Shown: positions 21,068-33,550 of the stretch, piece by piece
Position numbering within the stretch: the stretch's first letter is position 1
Layout: every line of letters begins with the position of its first letter
Program-made: the position numbers and the translations under genes
The notes under the pieces: generated by a model
Told to the model about the DNA's origin: nothing
Databases searched by the model: none
Seen by the model: the letters and a program-made list of their open reading frames with translations, nothing else
Source: Guillardia theta CCMP2712
Lineage: Eukaryota; Cryptophyceae; Pyrenomonadales; Geminigeraceae
Direction of reading: 5' to 3'
NCBI RefSeq assembly: GCF_000315625.1
Contig: NW_005434659.1
Coordinates: 495,142 to 559,141, forward strand
DNA: 64,000 nt

Positions 21068-23480
21068 TCAAGTAGTAGAGATAATGCCGCGTGAGAGGAG
21101 CGACGCGCAGACTTTGGCTCGGGGGGTCTCGAGGATCTGAATGCTCCGACGAAACATGCCGCTGACACCGTCCCCGCCGCTGACGCCCATCCCCTGCTTG
21201 ATGGCGACACGAGCTAGCGAGCTGTGAGGGGCGAGCATGGAGGCAGGGGCATCGGAAGAAAGGAAGGAGATATCCTTGTCCCGGAAGATCCTCTTGAGCA
21301 GGTTCCGGTCCTCGTTGGTTTCGTCCAGCTCACGGACCCTCCACGTTCCCTCCGACTTGTACCACATGGTCATGCACAGGAGCCAGTGTCTGCCATGGCT
21401 CGACGTTAGCATGGAGTTCCTCAGAGGAGAGGGAAGGGAGGAAAAGGCCGAGGCAGGAAGCAAGTCAACGGCGAGGAAGGGCAGGGATAAACTTCGTGAG
21501 CGAGCGAGCGAGCGAGCGAGGCCCGGGAGGGAGACAGGAGGAAGGGATGGAGATACATCAGCGTCATTCTCCGCAGAGGCTTCGCACACTCTTGTGCTGT
21601 CGTCAGGCTGACCATGTGCTGCTCATCAACCTCGTTGAAACCTGCGAGCGTGAAGTTTGAGAACGGCTCCTCGTTACTCTATCTTGTCATCCTCGTCACC
21701 GCACTCTCCTCACCTGCGGGTTCGCTGCGCTGCATCCCTTCATTTCCGCTGCTGAAGTGCTCCTCTCCACCCTCCATGTCAGGTGTAGCCTCCATCTCAT
21801 TCTTGCGGGGCCTCGTCGCATCTTTGAGCAACGTGGATCAGCATGGATGGACGGGGAGCGATACCCTGCCCTTCACTCACCGATGATATGGCTGATCTCT
21901 CGCAGAGCAAGGACCGTCTTTGCGCGCGAGATCGCCTGGTCCGCCCGCTGCATCCTCGACTCATGGGAAGAGGAAGGCTGCGAGCAAATCCTGAGATCGA
22001 CTGCCCTACTCTGCTCTGTCGGCACTGATCTTGACCGGGCAGCCGACAAGTCCCGACCCATCATGAGGGCTGCTCTCCTAACCTTTGGCGGTTTGCTGTG
22101 AGGGCAGGAGTGAGGGAGTGATCTGCTGAGGGAGAGAGGTTGGGGATGGGAAGGACAGGACGGGACGGGACAGGACAGGACAGGACAGGACAGGACAGGA
22201 CAGGACAGGACAGGACAGGACAGGACAGGACAGGACAGGATAGGACAGGACAGGACAGGACAGGACAGGACAGGACAGGACAGGACAGGACAGGACAGGA
22301 CCGGGGAGGATTAGATGTGTAATTGAGGGTTGGGGAGCAAGGGGGCGAGAAATGAAGCATACATCATCCAGGGGGAGACGATCTCTTGGAAGAGCTTTGA
22401 GAGCCTGAGGGGGTTGAAACAAGTCTCGGAGATCTCGGGGACCAGCGTCAGAGCTATCTCGGACGCGTGATCGAACGACTGCGGCATGACGGTGACTCGG
22501 ATGGGAGGTAGGGGGGATGAGGATAGCAGCACCTTGAGCATCTCCTCATACAGGTTCTGACGGTGGGATGGAGCAAGCTCCAGCCACCATCGCTGCAGCC
22601 TGTGCTCGATGGGCCGATGCTGCAGCGCGTTGCTGGAAGGGGTTGCCAGTTTGACGTTCTCCTCGATGACGACGACTTGCATGCTTTCCGCATGCTCGTG
22701 GACGACGTTGAGGAGCGTCGCCGTGTCTGCTTGGATCAGCTTTGCCTCGTCAAGACTGTCATAAACTCCTGCACGCTCGTAAGGAACCAAGAGGCTTCTC
22801 CTCGCCCTCTAACCTCTTCTCGGCCTGCTCGTCTCTACCGCAGCGCGCGGTGGTTTCCTCGGGCTCCTTAGCACTGGCGCGAACGTCACGAAGAGGAAGA
22901 GAAGGAAGAGAGACAAGGCAAGGGGAGGGAGGCAGGACGGAGGCACAGTAGCGAAGTGGGAAGAGGAACAGAGGGAGGGGCAGGGGTCTGAAGAATCTCG
23001 TCACCTCGTTTGCAGCACTCGCATCGAGCAGTCATGGAGCCATCCTCTCGTCCATTGAACAATCGCAGCGGCCGATAGTCGATGCCGCTTCTGTGCGTCC
23101 TGCGCCACGGCGGTCACCACCACTCCTCTACTACACATGCCAAGAGGACCGGGCAGACTGAACGAGTTTCATCTCCTGGGGGGTCGGGAGGGAGAGGAGC
23201 CTGGGAACCAGCGGTGGCTCGCTTCCTGCTGACCTGACGGGGCGCCGAGAAGGGCTCGGAGTTTCAGGGTGGGACTGAACCTCGTCGAGCCTCTGCTTGT
23301 AGTTCTTGTACGACTTTTTGATCGAGTCGTTCATGTGGTCGATCTCCGAGGTCAGCGAGCTCAGGGCTCGGAGCAGCTCGACGTTGCGAGTCATGCCAGT
23401 GTCAACGACTATCCTGGAGCGCAACTCAGTACTACTACTTTCGCTGAGTTTGCTGTCGAACTGAAAGAACAGAAGTTAGA
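21068..23480 (-). CDS. uncharacterised multi-exon protein with coiled-coil start
   Basis: Several minus-strand exons join in phase. The first seen follows a TTTCAG acceptor near 23462 and encodes ELLRALSSLTSEIDHMNDSI and KKSYKNYKQRLDEVQSHPET, a likely coiled coil. Others hold RHRLSAAAIVQWTRGWLHD, AKLIQADTATLLNVVHEHAE, LKVLLSSSPLPPIRVTVMPQ, SRMQRADQAISRAKTVLALR and FNEVDEQHMVSLTTAQEC. The last encodes MWYKSEGTWRVRELDETNED and IFRDKDISFLSSDAPASM and ends GIISTT. One intron contains the GGACA/TGTCC array at 22152-22301. The first exon is not resolved; a basic ORF at 23655-23975 could be it. No known domain is recognised. Confidence 0.45.
22152..22301 (+). repeat. (GGACA)n pentanucleotide microsatellite in an intron
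   Basis: About 30 near-perfect copies of GGACA (TGTCC on the coding strand) with two early G-for-A variants and a single GGATA unit. It lies inside an intron of the minus-strand gene at 21068-23480, between the exon ending VSPWMM and the exon beginning KPPKVRRAAL. Confidence 0.9.
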
Positions 23481-24499
23481 AGAAAAGGTCAGTGATCATG
23501 ATTGGACTCCTGCTAGCTCCCTGTCTTATCTTCACACGTATATCAGAAATTAGATAGACAGTAGGACACGATTAGGCAATCAGGCAGAGGTAATGATGTG
23601 AGCATAATGGGGCCCTATACTAACACGTTTTTCCAATCAACGAGACTGCGGCAGTCATCTAATCCAATTATCTGATTCTCCCATCACTGCCCGTAAGCTG
23701 AGTCTTAGAGTCTCGCTTCTGCTCCTCTCTTCTCTGAGTCTGTTTTGTTCCGCCCGGCAGGTTTTGTCCTGCCCGGCAGGCTCAGTGAGGCTCTTCTCTG
23801 TCTTCCCTTCCCTTCTTTTCCTTGAAGTTCTCCTCCCTTCTCCTCTCATGCTTCTCCTGTTCCGAAGCCCTTGTTCTCGTCTTGTCAGTGTTGGACTCTC
23901 CACCTTCCTATCGCCATTGCGCTGCCGGGAACGCCAAGTCGACATGGCGGCCTTTGTCAACCTAACGGCTCCCACAAGTCAAGATGAACTGAATCGATTC
24001 AAATCGTCTTGCCTCCCCTCAGAGAACTATTTGAATCAAATAAATTCTTAAAAATCAGCGAATTAAATCAACACAATCATGAATCTCCCACCCTCCCCCA
24101 GAACAGGTGTAGGACGGGGTGTGCTGATTTGCAATGAAAATTTTAGAATCTTGTTTAAATTTTAAATTAATCCAGAATAATTCATGCTAATGGCCAAACT
24201 GGATGGAGGCCTCGTGCTGACTCAGCAAGCGCGAGAGAAAAAAAGAACTGAGGGAGGGAGGTAGGGGGGTAGGTACTCGCAGGAACGAGAAAAAAACAAT
24301 AGATTGTAGACTAAAATATGAAGTGATATTGTATATGAATAAAAGTTTTATGTAGTGAATTTTGAGGCGGGCTCATTTGAAACAAGATGAACAAGGAACT
24401 GTTGTCGGATCGATCAGAGTTTGTGCCAGATAGCTCACAATCTGGCTTCTATCCTTTTTTCTACCTGCGAGCCCGCGCACTGCAAATATTTGTGGCGCC

Positions 24500-27400
24500 A
24501 TGGCGACGCAAACGGAATGTCTTGTCCCTGCGCAGCCGCAATGGCAGGACATGCCAGCGGGCGAGAAGCCTTCCTTCCAGAAGTACCGCCTTGAGGTCTA
24601 CCTCCGCTCCTCCCTCCTCCCTCTCCTCCCTCCCCGCATCCTCCTCTTACCCATCCCCATCTACCCATTGGCGCAGTAGGTTCCCTGTACTGTGGGAGGG
24701 GATGGCTGTGGCAGCGCTGACTTGAAGCTCGTCAGATGTTCGAGAAGATCAAGGCCAAGCGTGAGGCTGAGAAGGGAAATCTTCCCAACGACCCCATCAA
24801 GGTCACCCTGCCTGACGGGAATGTCAAGGAGGGGGTCAAGAACAAGACCACCCCCTTCGATATCGCCATGGAGATCTCCAAGGGCCTTGCGAACAATGCC
24901 GTCGTTGCGAAGGTCAATGGCAAGACCTGGGATCTTCATCGCCCCTTGGAAGGTTCGCTCTCCTCCCCTGCTCCCTCCTCCATGCTGAGTTGCCGCAAGG
25001 CGACGCTGAGCTCGAGCTCTGCAAGTTCGACAGTCCTGAGGGACGAGAGACCTTCTGGCACTCCAGGTGAATCTCATGCTCGACTGCGTGTCTGCTCCTG
25101 TTCCTGCATCTGGTTGCGTGACCCTCTCTGTCTCGTGAGTGCTAGACTGTCGCCTCTTACCCATCTCTACAGCGCTCACGTCCTCGGCCTTGCTCTTGAA
25201 AACAGGTTCGGCGCACACCTGTGTGTCGGGCCCGCCATTGATGATGGCTTCTACTACGACGTGTACGCGGGTGAGGGGCACGTCTGCTCTCCTGCCGTCA
25301 TGCCGCTGACCGCGTCGCAGGCGGGAACACCATCTCTCCCAGTGACAAGGAGGACATCGAGAAGTATGTAGATGAGGTGCCAGTGGTGCGTCATGATGGG
25401 TGGGGGGTGACGTTTCTGCGCAGGTGGTGAAGGGCAAGCATCCCTTTGAAAGAGTCGAGATGTCCAAGGACGAAGCACTGGAGATGTTCAAGTACAATGA
25501 CTTCAAGATCGACGTGCTCAAGAGAAAAGTCAGCCTCTTCCTGCGTGTTTCGTGTGCTAAGCCTTGCCATCGCAGGTTCCTGATGGCGCCATGTGCACTG
25601 CTTACCGCTGTGGTGACTTGATTGATCTCTGCCGTGGTCCACATGTAGGGTTCGGGCATCCAAAGAAACAGCGGCTGACCATGTGGCAGCTTCCGGATAC
25701 TGGAAGAGTGAAGGCTTTTGCTGTGATGAAGAACTCTTCCGCGTAAATCTCACAAGAGATGGAGTGACATTCGTTCTGATCCATCGTCCTAGTTACTGGC
25801 AAGGACAAGCAAGCAACCACACGCTTCAGCGTGTTTACGGTGTGTCATTTCCAGACAGCAAAGAGCTGAAGCAGCACTTGTAAGAACACGGGTGCCATGT
25901 GTCATGCTACGCCTGCTGACGGGATCGGGTCATCAGGTTCCGACTGGAGGAGGCAAAGAAGCGAGATCACCGCAATGTGGGTCCCCACCAGGAGTTGTTC
26001 TTCTTTCACGAGCTCAGGTCTAGCTCCCCATTCGCTCCACCAAGGTTTTGACGTTTCTTGTTCAGCCCTGGAAGCGCTTTCTGGCTTCCGCATGGAGCAA
26101 GGATCTACAACAAATTGGTTGACTTCATTCGGTCGGAATACTTCAAGCGTGGCTACCAAGTCATCCTTCTGATCCCGACTTGAATGTCAAAGCTCACGCT
26201 TGGCTGCAGGAAGTCATCACCCCGAATGTTTACAACTTGAAGCTGTGGGAGATCTCGGGCCATGCGGCACATTACAAGGAGAACATGTTCATCTTCAATG
26301 TCGAGGGCCAGGAGTTCGGCATGAAGCCGATGAACTGCCCTGGCCATTGCCTCATGTTTTGTAAGCACATGAGTTGAACCCAGTCGATGAGGCCTGACCT
26401 GCCGTTCGTTAGCCATGCGTCAACGATCGTTCCGTGAGCTGCCATGGCGTGTTGCCGATTTTGGAGTAAGTTTGATGCACATCTCATCACCTCAACTTAG
26501 AGTTGTCTCAGGTGCTTCACCGCAATGAGCTCAGCGGTGCACTCTCTGGATTGACTCGCGTGCGTCGTTTTCAGCAGGTTTGAAACGCGACCAAGTGACT
26601 TTCAGTCAGTCACCCTGCGCCCCTTAGGATGATGCGCACATCTTCTGCAAACCTGAGGATGTTCAGGGTGAGATTGAGGACATGCTCAAGTTTATCGACT
26701 TCGTGTATGGTAAGTTGAAAACAGCTTGCCATAATTGCCTCCACTGTTGTCGGCCAAGGTTGATGGTTTGGTTTGCCTTGTTCAGGCAAGTTCGGACTGC
26801 AGTATGAGATGTTCTTGTCTACAAGGCCGCAGAAGTTCATCGGAGAGGTCGCTATGTGGGATGAGGCAGAGAAGCAGGTCAGGATGCAAGTTCGCCATCA
26901 GTTCGCCGTGGTGCTGATCTGCATGGTAGCTTGCCGCTGCTTTGAACAACACCGGCAAGGCATGGAAGGAGAACCCAGAGGTCAGCAAGGCTCAGAGTGA
27001 AGGCACTCGACTTGACGGCAGATCAGGATGGAGCCTTCTACGGTCCCAAGATTGACATCAACGTGTTTGACGCTCTGGGCCGCAAGCATCAGTGCGCGAC
27101 TATCCAGGTAAGACGAACAAGCGCGACATCGGGACTCTGAGCATGGCTACTCCAGCTCGACTTCCAGCTGCCCATCCGATTCGGCTTGAAGTATGTGACG
27201 TCTGCTGGTGCCGACGGAGGAGACAAGGAGGAGAGGCCCATCATCGTTCACAGGGCAATCCTGGTGAGAGCTTTCATCGTCGCCCTGACCAGCGAGTGAT
27301 GGGCGTGTAGGGATCGGTGGAGAGGTTCACTGCTATCCTCATCGAGCACTTGGCTGGAAAGTGGCCTTTTTGGCTCTCTCCCCGCCAGGTTCAGGACTGT

Positions 27401-27882
27401 GAGGAGTTAGAGGTGATGATGTGGCGTGTCGGCAGGTTGCGATCGTTCCTGTCTCCCAGGATCACTTCGCGTACGCCTACGAAGTGCAGCAAGTGTTGAT
27501 GAAGGAGGGCTACTACGTCGACGTGGATGATTCCTCCAAGACGTTGCAGAAGAAGATCCGCGAGAACCAGCTCGCTCAGGTGAAGCTGCCGAAACCCTGC
27601 AGCTCCATGTGCTCAAGTTGGCTCTGCAGTACAACTACATCCTCGTCGTCGGCAAGGAGGAGATCGAGTCCAAGACGGTCAACGTTCGTACCCGAGATAA
27701 CGTTGTGCACGGTAAAAGACACCAGCGATCTACCTCCTCCCCAGCGATCTACCTCCTCCCCCTCACCCTCACCCTCCTCCTCCCCCTCCTTTCTCTCCTT
27801 CTCCTTGACGTCTGAACCAGGTACCAAGAGTATCCCGCAGCTGCTGGCCGAGCTCCGACAGAATGTCGTGGAATTCAAGTGA
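24500..27882 (+). CDS. TARS: threonyl-tRNA synthetase
   Basis: Charges tRNA-Thr with threonine. About fifteen short exons spell a full-length synthetase. The start ATG at 24500 begins [15 protein letters not shown], with no clear targeting peptide. Domains in order are: TGS ([15 protein letters not shown]); the editing domain with [19 protein letters not shown] and [14 protein letters not shown]; motif 1 region [12 protein letters not shown] then [25 protein letters not shown] with the zinc-binding Cys; motif 2 [58 protein letters not shown]; motif 3 region [20 protein letters not shown]; and the anticodon-binding domain [20 protein letters not shown]. It ends NVVEFK at 27882. Introns are 40-90 bp. 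Cytosolic or dual location is inferred. It is convergent with the RWDD1-like gene, with about 85 bp between stops. Confidence 0.95.
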
Positions 27883-27967
27883 AGGGGTGGGGATGTTGAC
27901 GAGTCTCCTCTTGCCTCCACCGCCGAATGTTGATAAACGGGGCTCGAGGGTCGAACTTTCAACTTCT

Positions 27968-29069
27968 TTACTTTCCGGGCTCAAAGTCAGGGTCGTCGGA
28001 GTCGCTGTCCGGCAGCTCGTCATCCAGCGTCTGGAACAGCGACTCGTCGATCCCTGCACCCTCGTCCTCGTCCTCGTCGTCGAACTCCTGCGGCAACGAC
28101 CTTTACCAACTTGCACACCACATGCTCTCCAGCAGCTGACCTCCTCGTCCTCCTCGTCCTCCTCGTCCTCTGGGAACTCCTGGACGGCCAGTCACTGAGA
28201 TGGAGGAGAGCAGCAGGATTTACCTCGTCTTCGAACAAGGTCGCGTCGTTGAAGCTGCAGCAAAACTTGAGAACGAGCGAGCACGAGGAGGTGAAACTCG
28301 TACCCAACATCCGTGTCCATGTACAAAGATGCATCTCGTTCGAACAGCTGCCGACCTGGCACGCTGTCATACTCTCCCTCCTCTTCCTCCCCGTTACTCT
28401 CCACTCCCTTCCCATCTCCCTCCTCTCGTTCCTCTCCTCCTTCGTCCTGACGCTCCATACCTGTTGGTCTCAGCAGCTTCTCCTTCAACCCAGCCGTGAT
28501 GTCCTTCCTGCATGTTTGTCAACTGTCTCCTCCACTCGCTTCCTCCCTTGCCGTTGCGCTTCGATATCAGCCTCGAACTTCGCTCTCCAAGCAAAGAAAT
28601 TGTCGGGGTTCACCTGCATCCTCGTCATGATCCTCTTGTCCCTCTCCTTCTCCCCTCCCTTCCCCTTCCCTTCTCAAAACCACACCCCGTCCCCTCCCCC
28701 TGCTCCCCCCGTGTGGTAGCTACCGGCGTGACCCCGACCACCCCCTTCAGAATGCCGCTCTGAATGCTCGTCAGGCTCTCTATGACACGAAACCAGACCC
28801 TTGCCTTGTTGCGCTTCTTGCTCTCGTCCTCCTCCTCCTCCTCCTCATATGCGCCCCAATCCTGCGCTGCACAGTGAGACAGTGGCCTGAAGAAGAGCAG
28901 CAGGAGGTGGAAACAGGTGCAGCAGCAGCAGCAGTAGGAGCAGTAGGAAGGGGAACAGGAGGATGAACCTGAGCGGCACTCAAATTGTTTGACTCGAGCC
29001 ACTCCTTGGCAGCCGTTACGAGGTTGAAAACCATCGCCTGCATGGTGATGAGAAAGAAGCACGACGTGG

Positions 29070-29104
<35 letters not shown>

Positions 29105-30130
29105 GACAAGGACAAGCATGGCAGGAACATCTGGAGAATCTTACGCATCCCAAGAGGTTCTGAGCCTCAGCATCTAGATGTTGCTGCAGCACCAGTCACG
29201 CTGCTTCCTCGACAGCAGTATGAGCAACTTGCCTTGAGCGCAGCCGCATGCTTGGGGAGGATGTGAGAGTAGCGTACTTCGATCTCTGGAGCCTCTTCGG
29301 GGTACCTGACGGAGCAATGAGTGACGTTTCCTCGTCCTCACTGAGGGAGCAAGTACAAAGTAGGAGCACAAGTATGATGAGAAGACAAGAAGGTGAAGGT
29401 GAGGGTGAGGAAGTGGAAGATGGAGGAAGAGACGAAGGAGAAGAAGGATATGAAGGAGGAGGAGGAAGAAGAGGAGGAGAGTCTCTTCAGGCTCATACTT
29501 TTCAGGGAACGTGATCTCAAGTCGAACAGGCTGAGCCGAGTTGCCTTCCCTTTCTTGCGCTGCTTCTGGATCGACAGCTACTCGAAACTGATGCACAGGG
29601 TGAGGAGATGGAAGCACGTTCATCAAGGAAAAGGCAGGGTGATCAAGACGAGCACCGAAACTGGGACGGGGACGGGGACGGGGACGGGGACGAGGTCGGG
29701 GGAAGAAGAATCAATACAAGGGTTCGGAGAGGAAGGAAAGAGTCTGCTAACCTTGTAGGGTGCGCCTTGTGACAGCATGTCGAAGAAACTGATCGAAGAA
29801 CCATGGTGAGCTCGCAAGATTCGGGAAGGATGCATCTCTCTCTCGACATAACAGTACAATTGACCTTGCACGTCATCTACGATTGTGATCTTCCCCTAAC
29901 GCTAATTTAATGCACCCTCCTCGTCCTCCTCGCAAGGATTTCCCTCTTGGATTGTCGGGTGCAAAAAATCCTCTTGATTATTCAACCATAGCAAACGTGC
30001 GGTCTTTCTGCGTCATCCTCATCTCATCTTGTCCCTTCTCTGCATCATATCTCCTCCTCTCCTCCTCTCACCCGCAGTAGATCGACTCCAGCGCCTCCAC
30101 CTCGTCCGCCTGCTCCGTCGCATGCTCCAT
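27968..30130 (-). CDS. RWDD1: RWD-domain protein, RWDD1/Gir2 (DFRP2) homologue
   Basis: Partner protein of DRG-family GTPases and Gcn1 in translation control, as known for yeast Gir2 and animal RWDD1. Exon 1 starts at 30130: MEHATEQADEVEALESIYC, the usual RWD opening. Later exons give FRVAVDPEAAQEREG and PVRLEITFPEKY, then the P-E-E-A-P-E-I-E-V signature, then QAMVFNLVTAAKEWLESN. The DFRP half follows: DWGAYEEEEEEDESKKRNKA, VVGVTPV, NPDNFFAWRAKFEADIEAQR, GRQLFERDASL, SFNDATLFEDE, EFDDEDEDEGAGIDESLFQT and LDDELPDSDSDDPDFEPGK. Order and the acidic C-terminus match RWDD1 closely. One or more small exons between 29640 and 30070 are not resolved. It is divergent from the bL36 gene with 248 bp between start codons. 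Confidence 0.85.
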
Positions 30131-30378
30131 TGGCTCGTTTGGCGTCCACCACCCCTACCTCTGGACCAAGTAAGTAGAGAACTACCCACGATATCTTACA
30201 AATTTCAATTGTTTTTCTGTAATTATAAAATATTTTCTGATAATCCTGAAATATTTGAAAACAAACTCATATTTGGATTACCCCTACCCCCAACACCCCA
30301 CCCCACCCCACACACCACCCCTGATGTATCCGAATAAGTATCCGTGACAGTATCCGGGGCAGGCAGCGGCTGCCAACC
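30131..30378. promoter_or_regulatory. shared intergenic region between divergent RWDD1-like and bL36 genes
   Basis: The only DNA available for both promoters, unless bL36 has an upstream exon. It contains an AT-rich core (near 30195-30265, TTTTTCTGTAATTATAAAAT) and a C-rich tract near 30280-30322 (ACCCCTACCCCCAACACCCC). No defined factor site is claimed. Confidence 0.35.
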
Positions 30379-30759
30379 ATGAAGGTGCGGGCGGCGGTGA
30401 AGAAGATGTGCGAGCACTGCAAGGCGGTCAGGAGGCGAGGAAAAGTCTACATCGTGTGCTCAGCCAACAAGAAGCACAAGCAGCGCCAGAGGTTCCACAC
30501 CCTTGCTCCCTCTGCGCTCTCCCACGAGGAGGCGGATATCTCTTTGTCCTCCATGGCGCCTGGATCAGCGTCAGCCATGCTCTCTGATCCCTCGCCCCTG
30601 TCGACTTCCCTGTCAATGCACTGGCTCAGCCAAGCAGTGAACATGTGGGGCTCCAACATCTCGCGGGCTGAGGTGACTGGAGTCTCTGAAACTAGTGGAA
30701 ACGTTCTCCTCAGAAAAGACGTTCAGTCGCTCATCTACCTGCCCTCGAGCAAGCACTGA
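30379..30759 (+). CDS. rpmJ: ribosomal protein bL36 with long C-terminal extension
   Basis: The first 38 residues are an unmistakable bL36: [20 protein letters not shown], then [20 protein letters not shown], with the CxxC...C...H zinc ligands. Bacterial and organellar bL36 normally ends about here (37-38 residues), but the frame stays open for about 88 more residues, rich in Ser, Leu and Met, ending IYLPSSKH. There is no targeting peptide before MKVR; an acceptor-like GGGGCAG just upstream (near 30363) allows a missing upstream exon that could supply one. Plastid genomes usually keep their own rpl36, so a mitochondrial large subunit role is the likelier inference. Alternatively the tail could be an unrecognised in-frame intron. 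AATAAA lies near 30881. Confidence 0.8.
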   Translation: MKVRAAVKKMCEHCKAVRRRGKVYIVCSANKKHKQRQRFHTLAPSALSHEEADISLSSMAPGSASAMLSDPSPLSTSLSMHWLSQAVNMWGSNISRAEVTGVSETSGNVLLRKDVQSLIYLPSSKH

Positions 30760-30988
30760 GCTGACAGGTGGGGAGAGAATCCTCCCATGCCTTTGCGTCT
30801 CAACTAGACTGTGTGGACAGATTAAGCAGGTGGGAATACCAGGTGGATGATCTTGTTACGACAGACCGATAGCATGTTTTAATAAAATTCACGCTGTGTG
30901 GCTAAATGCTATGAACTTTTTTCTGTGATGTAACACAAAATTCTTGCTAATCGTGCGATGTAGTCAAGATCTTCCCCTGTCATGACGA

Positions 30989-32713
30989 TCACAACCCGGC
31001 CATCAAAAAAGTCATGCGTGCATCACCGTTCAACTTGGCGATGGCCTTCTTGACGTTGCCCAGGAAATTCAGCAGCTCCGGGCTCCTCGGCTGCTTGTGG
31101 AAAGAGCCGTCTCTGTGTCTTCGAAACTTCTTGAGGAGTTCCGCAGCAACGCTGTGCATGCTGTCAACCAACAAGCCAACACACTCTTGGACAACTCACA
31201 TGCTCCCCTCCCGCACTACATGCATCTTACCCCGTTGGCTGTCCGCAGGCAAACATCTGCAGCAATAAAGCATCAGGAAGAAGCAAGAGAGGAGGGAAGA
31301 GGAGGGGAGGGAGAGAGGAAGGAGAGGAGGAGGAGGAGGAGGAGGAGGAGGAGTCACTCACTTATACTGTGAGTAGACGTACTGAAACAATTTGCCGGTT
31401 GATTGTGAGAAGTTGTGAGCCTTCATCGCGTCCGACTCGAAGGTGAGGTACTCAACATACTCAACGGCTGCCTCGAAGTAAGCCTCCAACCGCCCCTTGA
31501 GATCATCGCTCCTCCCCTTCTCGTCCCCTTGCTTTTTCCTTCGCTCGGCACCCTGGAGCTTCGCCTCCCACTCCGCGCTTGTCTTCTCTGAGAGCTCATC
31601 GTGCACGCGGTGGTCGTCTTCTATCGACAGGCTCGTTCTCGATCTCTTGCTTTCGGCCGACTCGTACTCGCCGCTCCTCTTCCTCGACTGATAAGCTCCG
31701 TCCCCCTGCGCCTCCGCATGCTCCACCTCGTCGGAGTTCTCGTCGAATATCCTTGGAGAGATCGGAGAGAGTAGAGAGGGTCGCATCTCGTTCAGCTCCA
31801 CCACGATCTTGACGATGTTCTCTGCTGTTGGCGCTGCGTCTTTCTGCATGGCCAGGAAATTCTTTGAGAACATCATCCAGTGTCTCTCCCGCGTGTACTC
31901 GTGCTTGTTGGAGTTGTGCGAGCCTCCGTCCTTGGTGACGTGCGGGACAGCTAGATCTGGTTCGCTCACCTTCGCCAGCCTGATGTCCTTGAAGTCCCGA
32001 CAGCCTTCAATCTTCAACAACCCGGCATATGTTTGAATGGGTTTTATCGGACCACAATGCAAGTATTGCTCGAGGATCCTCTTTCTGATATCCGGTTCTT
32101 GAGGCAGGAAGTCTCTCGTTGCGCTCCTTTGCAGCCAGTGACCTCGTAATCTCTCCATGATGGGATCCACGTTATCCATGGAGGTAAATTGTGACACAGT
32201 GAGCATGGTGTCGCAAGCCTTACAAATACAATCGATGAAGACTTTCTTGTAGACAATGTGCAGTTTCTGGTGGGAAAATGGTCGCCAGATGTTCAAAATC
32301 CAATTGCCCGTGTCACTTTAAAGCATTTGCACAAGGAGGTAGTCAAATGACGGCCAGATTGAACGTGCTACCTTTTGACGCGTAAAACAGCCTAAATGCC
32401 CAGAGCAGCGTCTCAGAAGCAGGATCTTGTGCCTTTAGGTAGCCAAAAACGATTCTTATGATGAAAAAAACTGAAGGAACTCCTATCTCCGACAAACACT
32501 GACACAAATGAACTTCATAGTCTGGCCTTCATTCCTCCAGGGTTGGCGGCGATTCTGGACAAATAAGTGTCAAGCGTCTGGAAGTCAAGGAGGAGGGGGG
32601 AGCCATTAGGAAGAGATGTTCGAAAGGATGATAGTCGTCAATCAAGACAGTAGTTTACCTTCTCCTCCCAACCTCGTCCTCGCACTGCTCACCATCACTA
32701 CCGCAGCCGCCAT
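30989..32713 (-). CDS. uncharacterised multi-exon nuclear-type protein
   Basis: A probable start at 32713 (MAAAVVM) joins by a GTGAGC...CCAG intron to TLDTYLSRIAANPGGMKARL, then IVFGYLKAQDPASETLLWAF. A large exon follows with DTGNWILNIWRPFSHQKLHI, MERLRGHWLQRSATRDFLPQ and a Lys/Arg/Ser-rich segment (SRKRSGEYESAESKRSRTSL) that looks like a nuclear localisation signal. Two short introns then lead to ECVGLLVDSMHSVAAELLKK and a C-terminus ending MTFLMAGL at 30989. The helical C-terminal third vaguely recalls AF4/FMR2-type homology regions, but the match is too weak to use. The large exon is firm; the 5' joins are tentative (one phase is unresolved near 32335-32375). Confidence 0.45.
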
Positions 32714-33109
32714 ATCCAAGGCCTGGGCGCACCGTTTTAAAAGTCTTTAAAAGTTACCCCCCTCAAATAAAAATCAAAGTTTTATATTTCAGTACCAGAG
32801 ATCTCGCTATTTGTGAGACAAGATCAACCTGGAGCAAGATATAATATGGTATATAAATTGAGCTCGGTTTTTAAGTTCATGAAGAAACCTGTACAAAGAA
32901 CAAGGCATTGTTGTGGAGAATATCAGGGATCTGTAAAACCCTTATAGAAATAAAAGAGTATTGAGCGAAGAGATCTGTACGCCGGTCGAACACCTGCTGA
33001 CGACTAAATATATATATATGGTAGCAAAATATGTTTTTGGTACCTGCGAAAAAGAATAAAAAACCAACATCTAAAACTCACTTTTAAAAGGGCTGATGGG
33101 AGAAGAAGA

Positions 33110-33262
33110 GGCTGTTACGAGTCCTAGGAAGACTACCCCACCCCCTCTGCCATCGGAATTTAAAAAGACCCCACCATCCAAAAGCTGGTCAAAGTACCCG
33201 GTGATTTTGTGTAAAGTCAGAGGGAGGGGGTGGGTAGTAGGTCTGGAGGGTAAAAGCCGTCG
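33110..33262. repeat. short C/G-rich tract next to GC island 6
   Basis: CCCCACCCCCTC followed by GAGGGGGTGGGTAG words, the compact version of the tract seen at 18980-20480. The flanking spacer 32714-33100 is AT-rich with a short (TA)n near 33009 and no gene. Confidence 0.35.
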
Positions 33263-33269
33263 GAGAGCA

Positions 33270-33550
33270 ACTATCAGTACTCATCGGTCAGTGATGATGA
33301 TCATCGGACTCGGGCCGGGAGGAGGCCCGAGCCGGTGCTCGCCCGGTGACACAATCCGATGCTGCTCACTCACTGGGCTGGTCCGACTCTGCGGCACGCA
33401 CTCGGAGGCTCCGAGCAGTCGGCGGCCCGGCCCGGCGCCGCAGCTGCCAGTGAGCAGCCGGCGGCGGGCGGCGGCCGGGCGGCCAGGGCCGGCAGTGGCC
33501 AGTGACCGTCGGAAGAAGAAGTTCAATCAAAAATCAAGTTGCCAGTGATG
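33270..33550. repeat. GC-rich island 6, non-coding
   Basis: About 280 bp of GATCATCGG, GGGCCGGG, GGTGACAC, CACTCACTGG and GGCGGCCGGGCGG words. No coding potential. It begins about 185 bp past the apparent 3' end of the minus-strand gene at 33735. Confidence 0.45.

Noticed and set aside
22140-22322. Open frame of repeated DRTGQ residues
   Set aside because: Direct product of the GGACA microsatellite inside an intron; all frames of a stop-free pentamer stay open.
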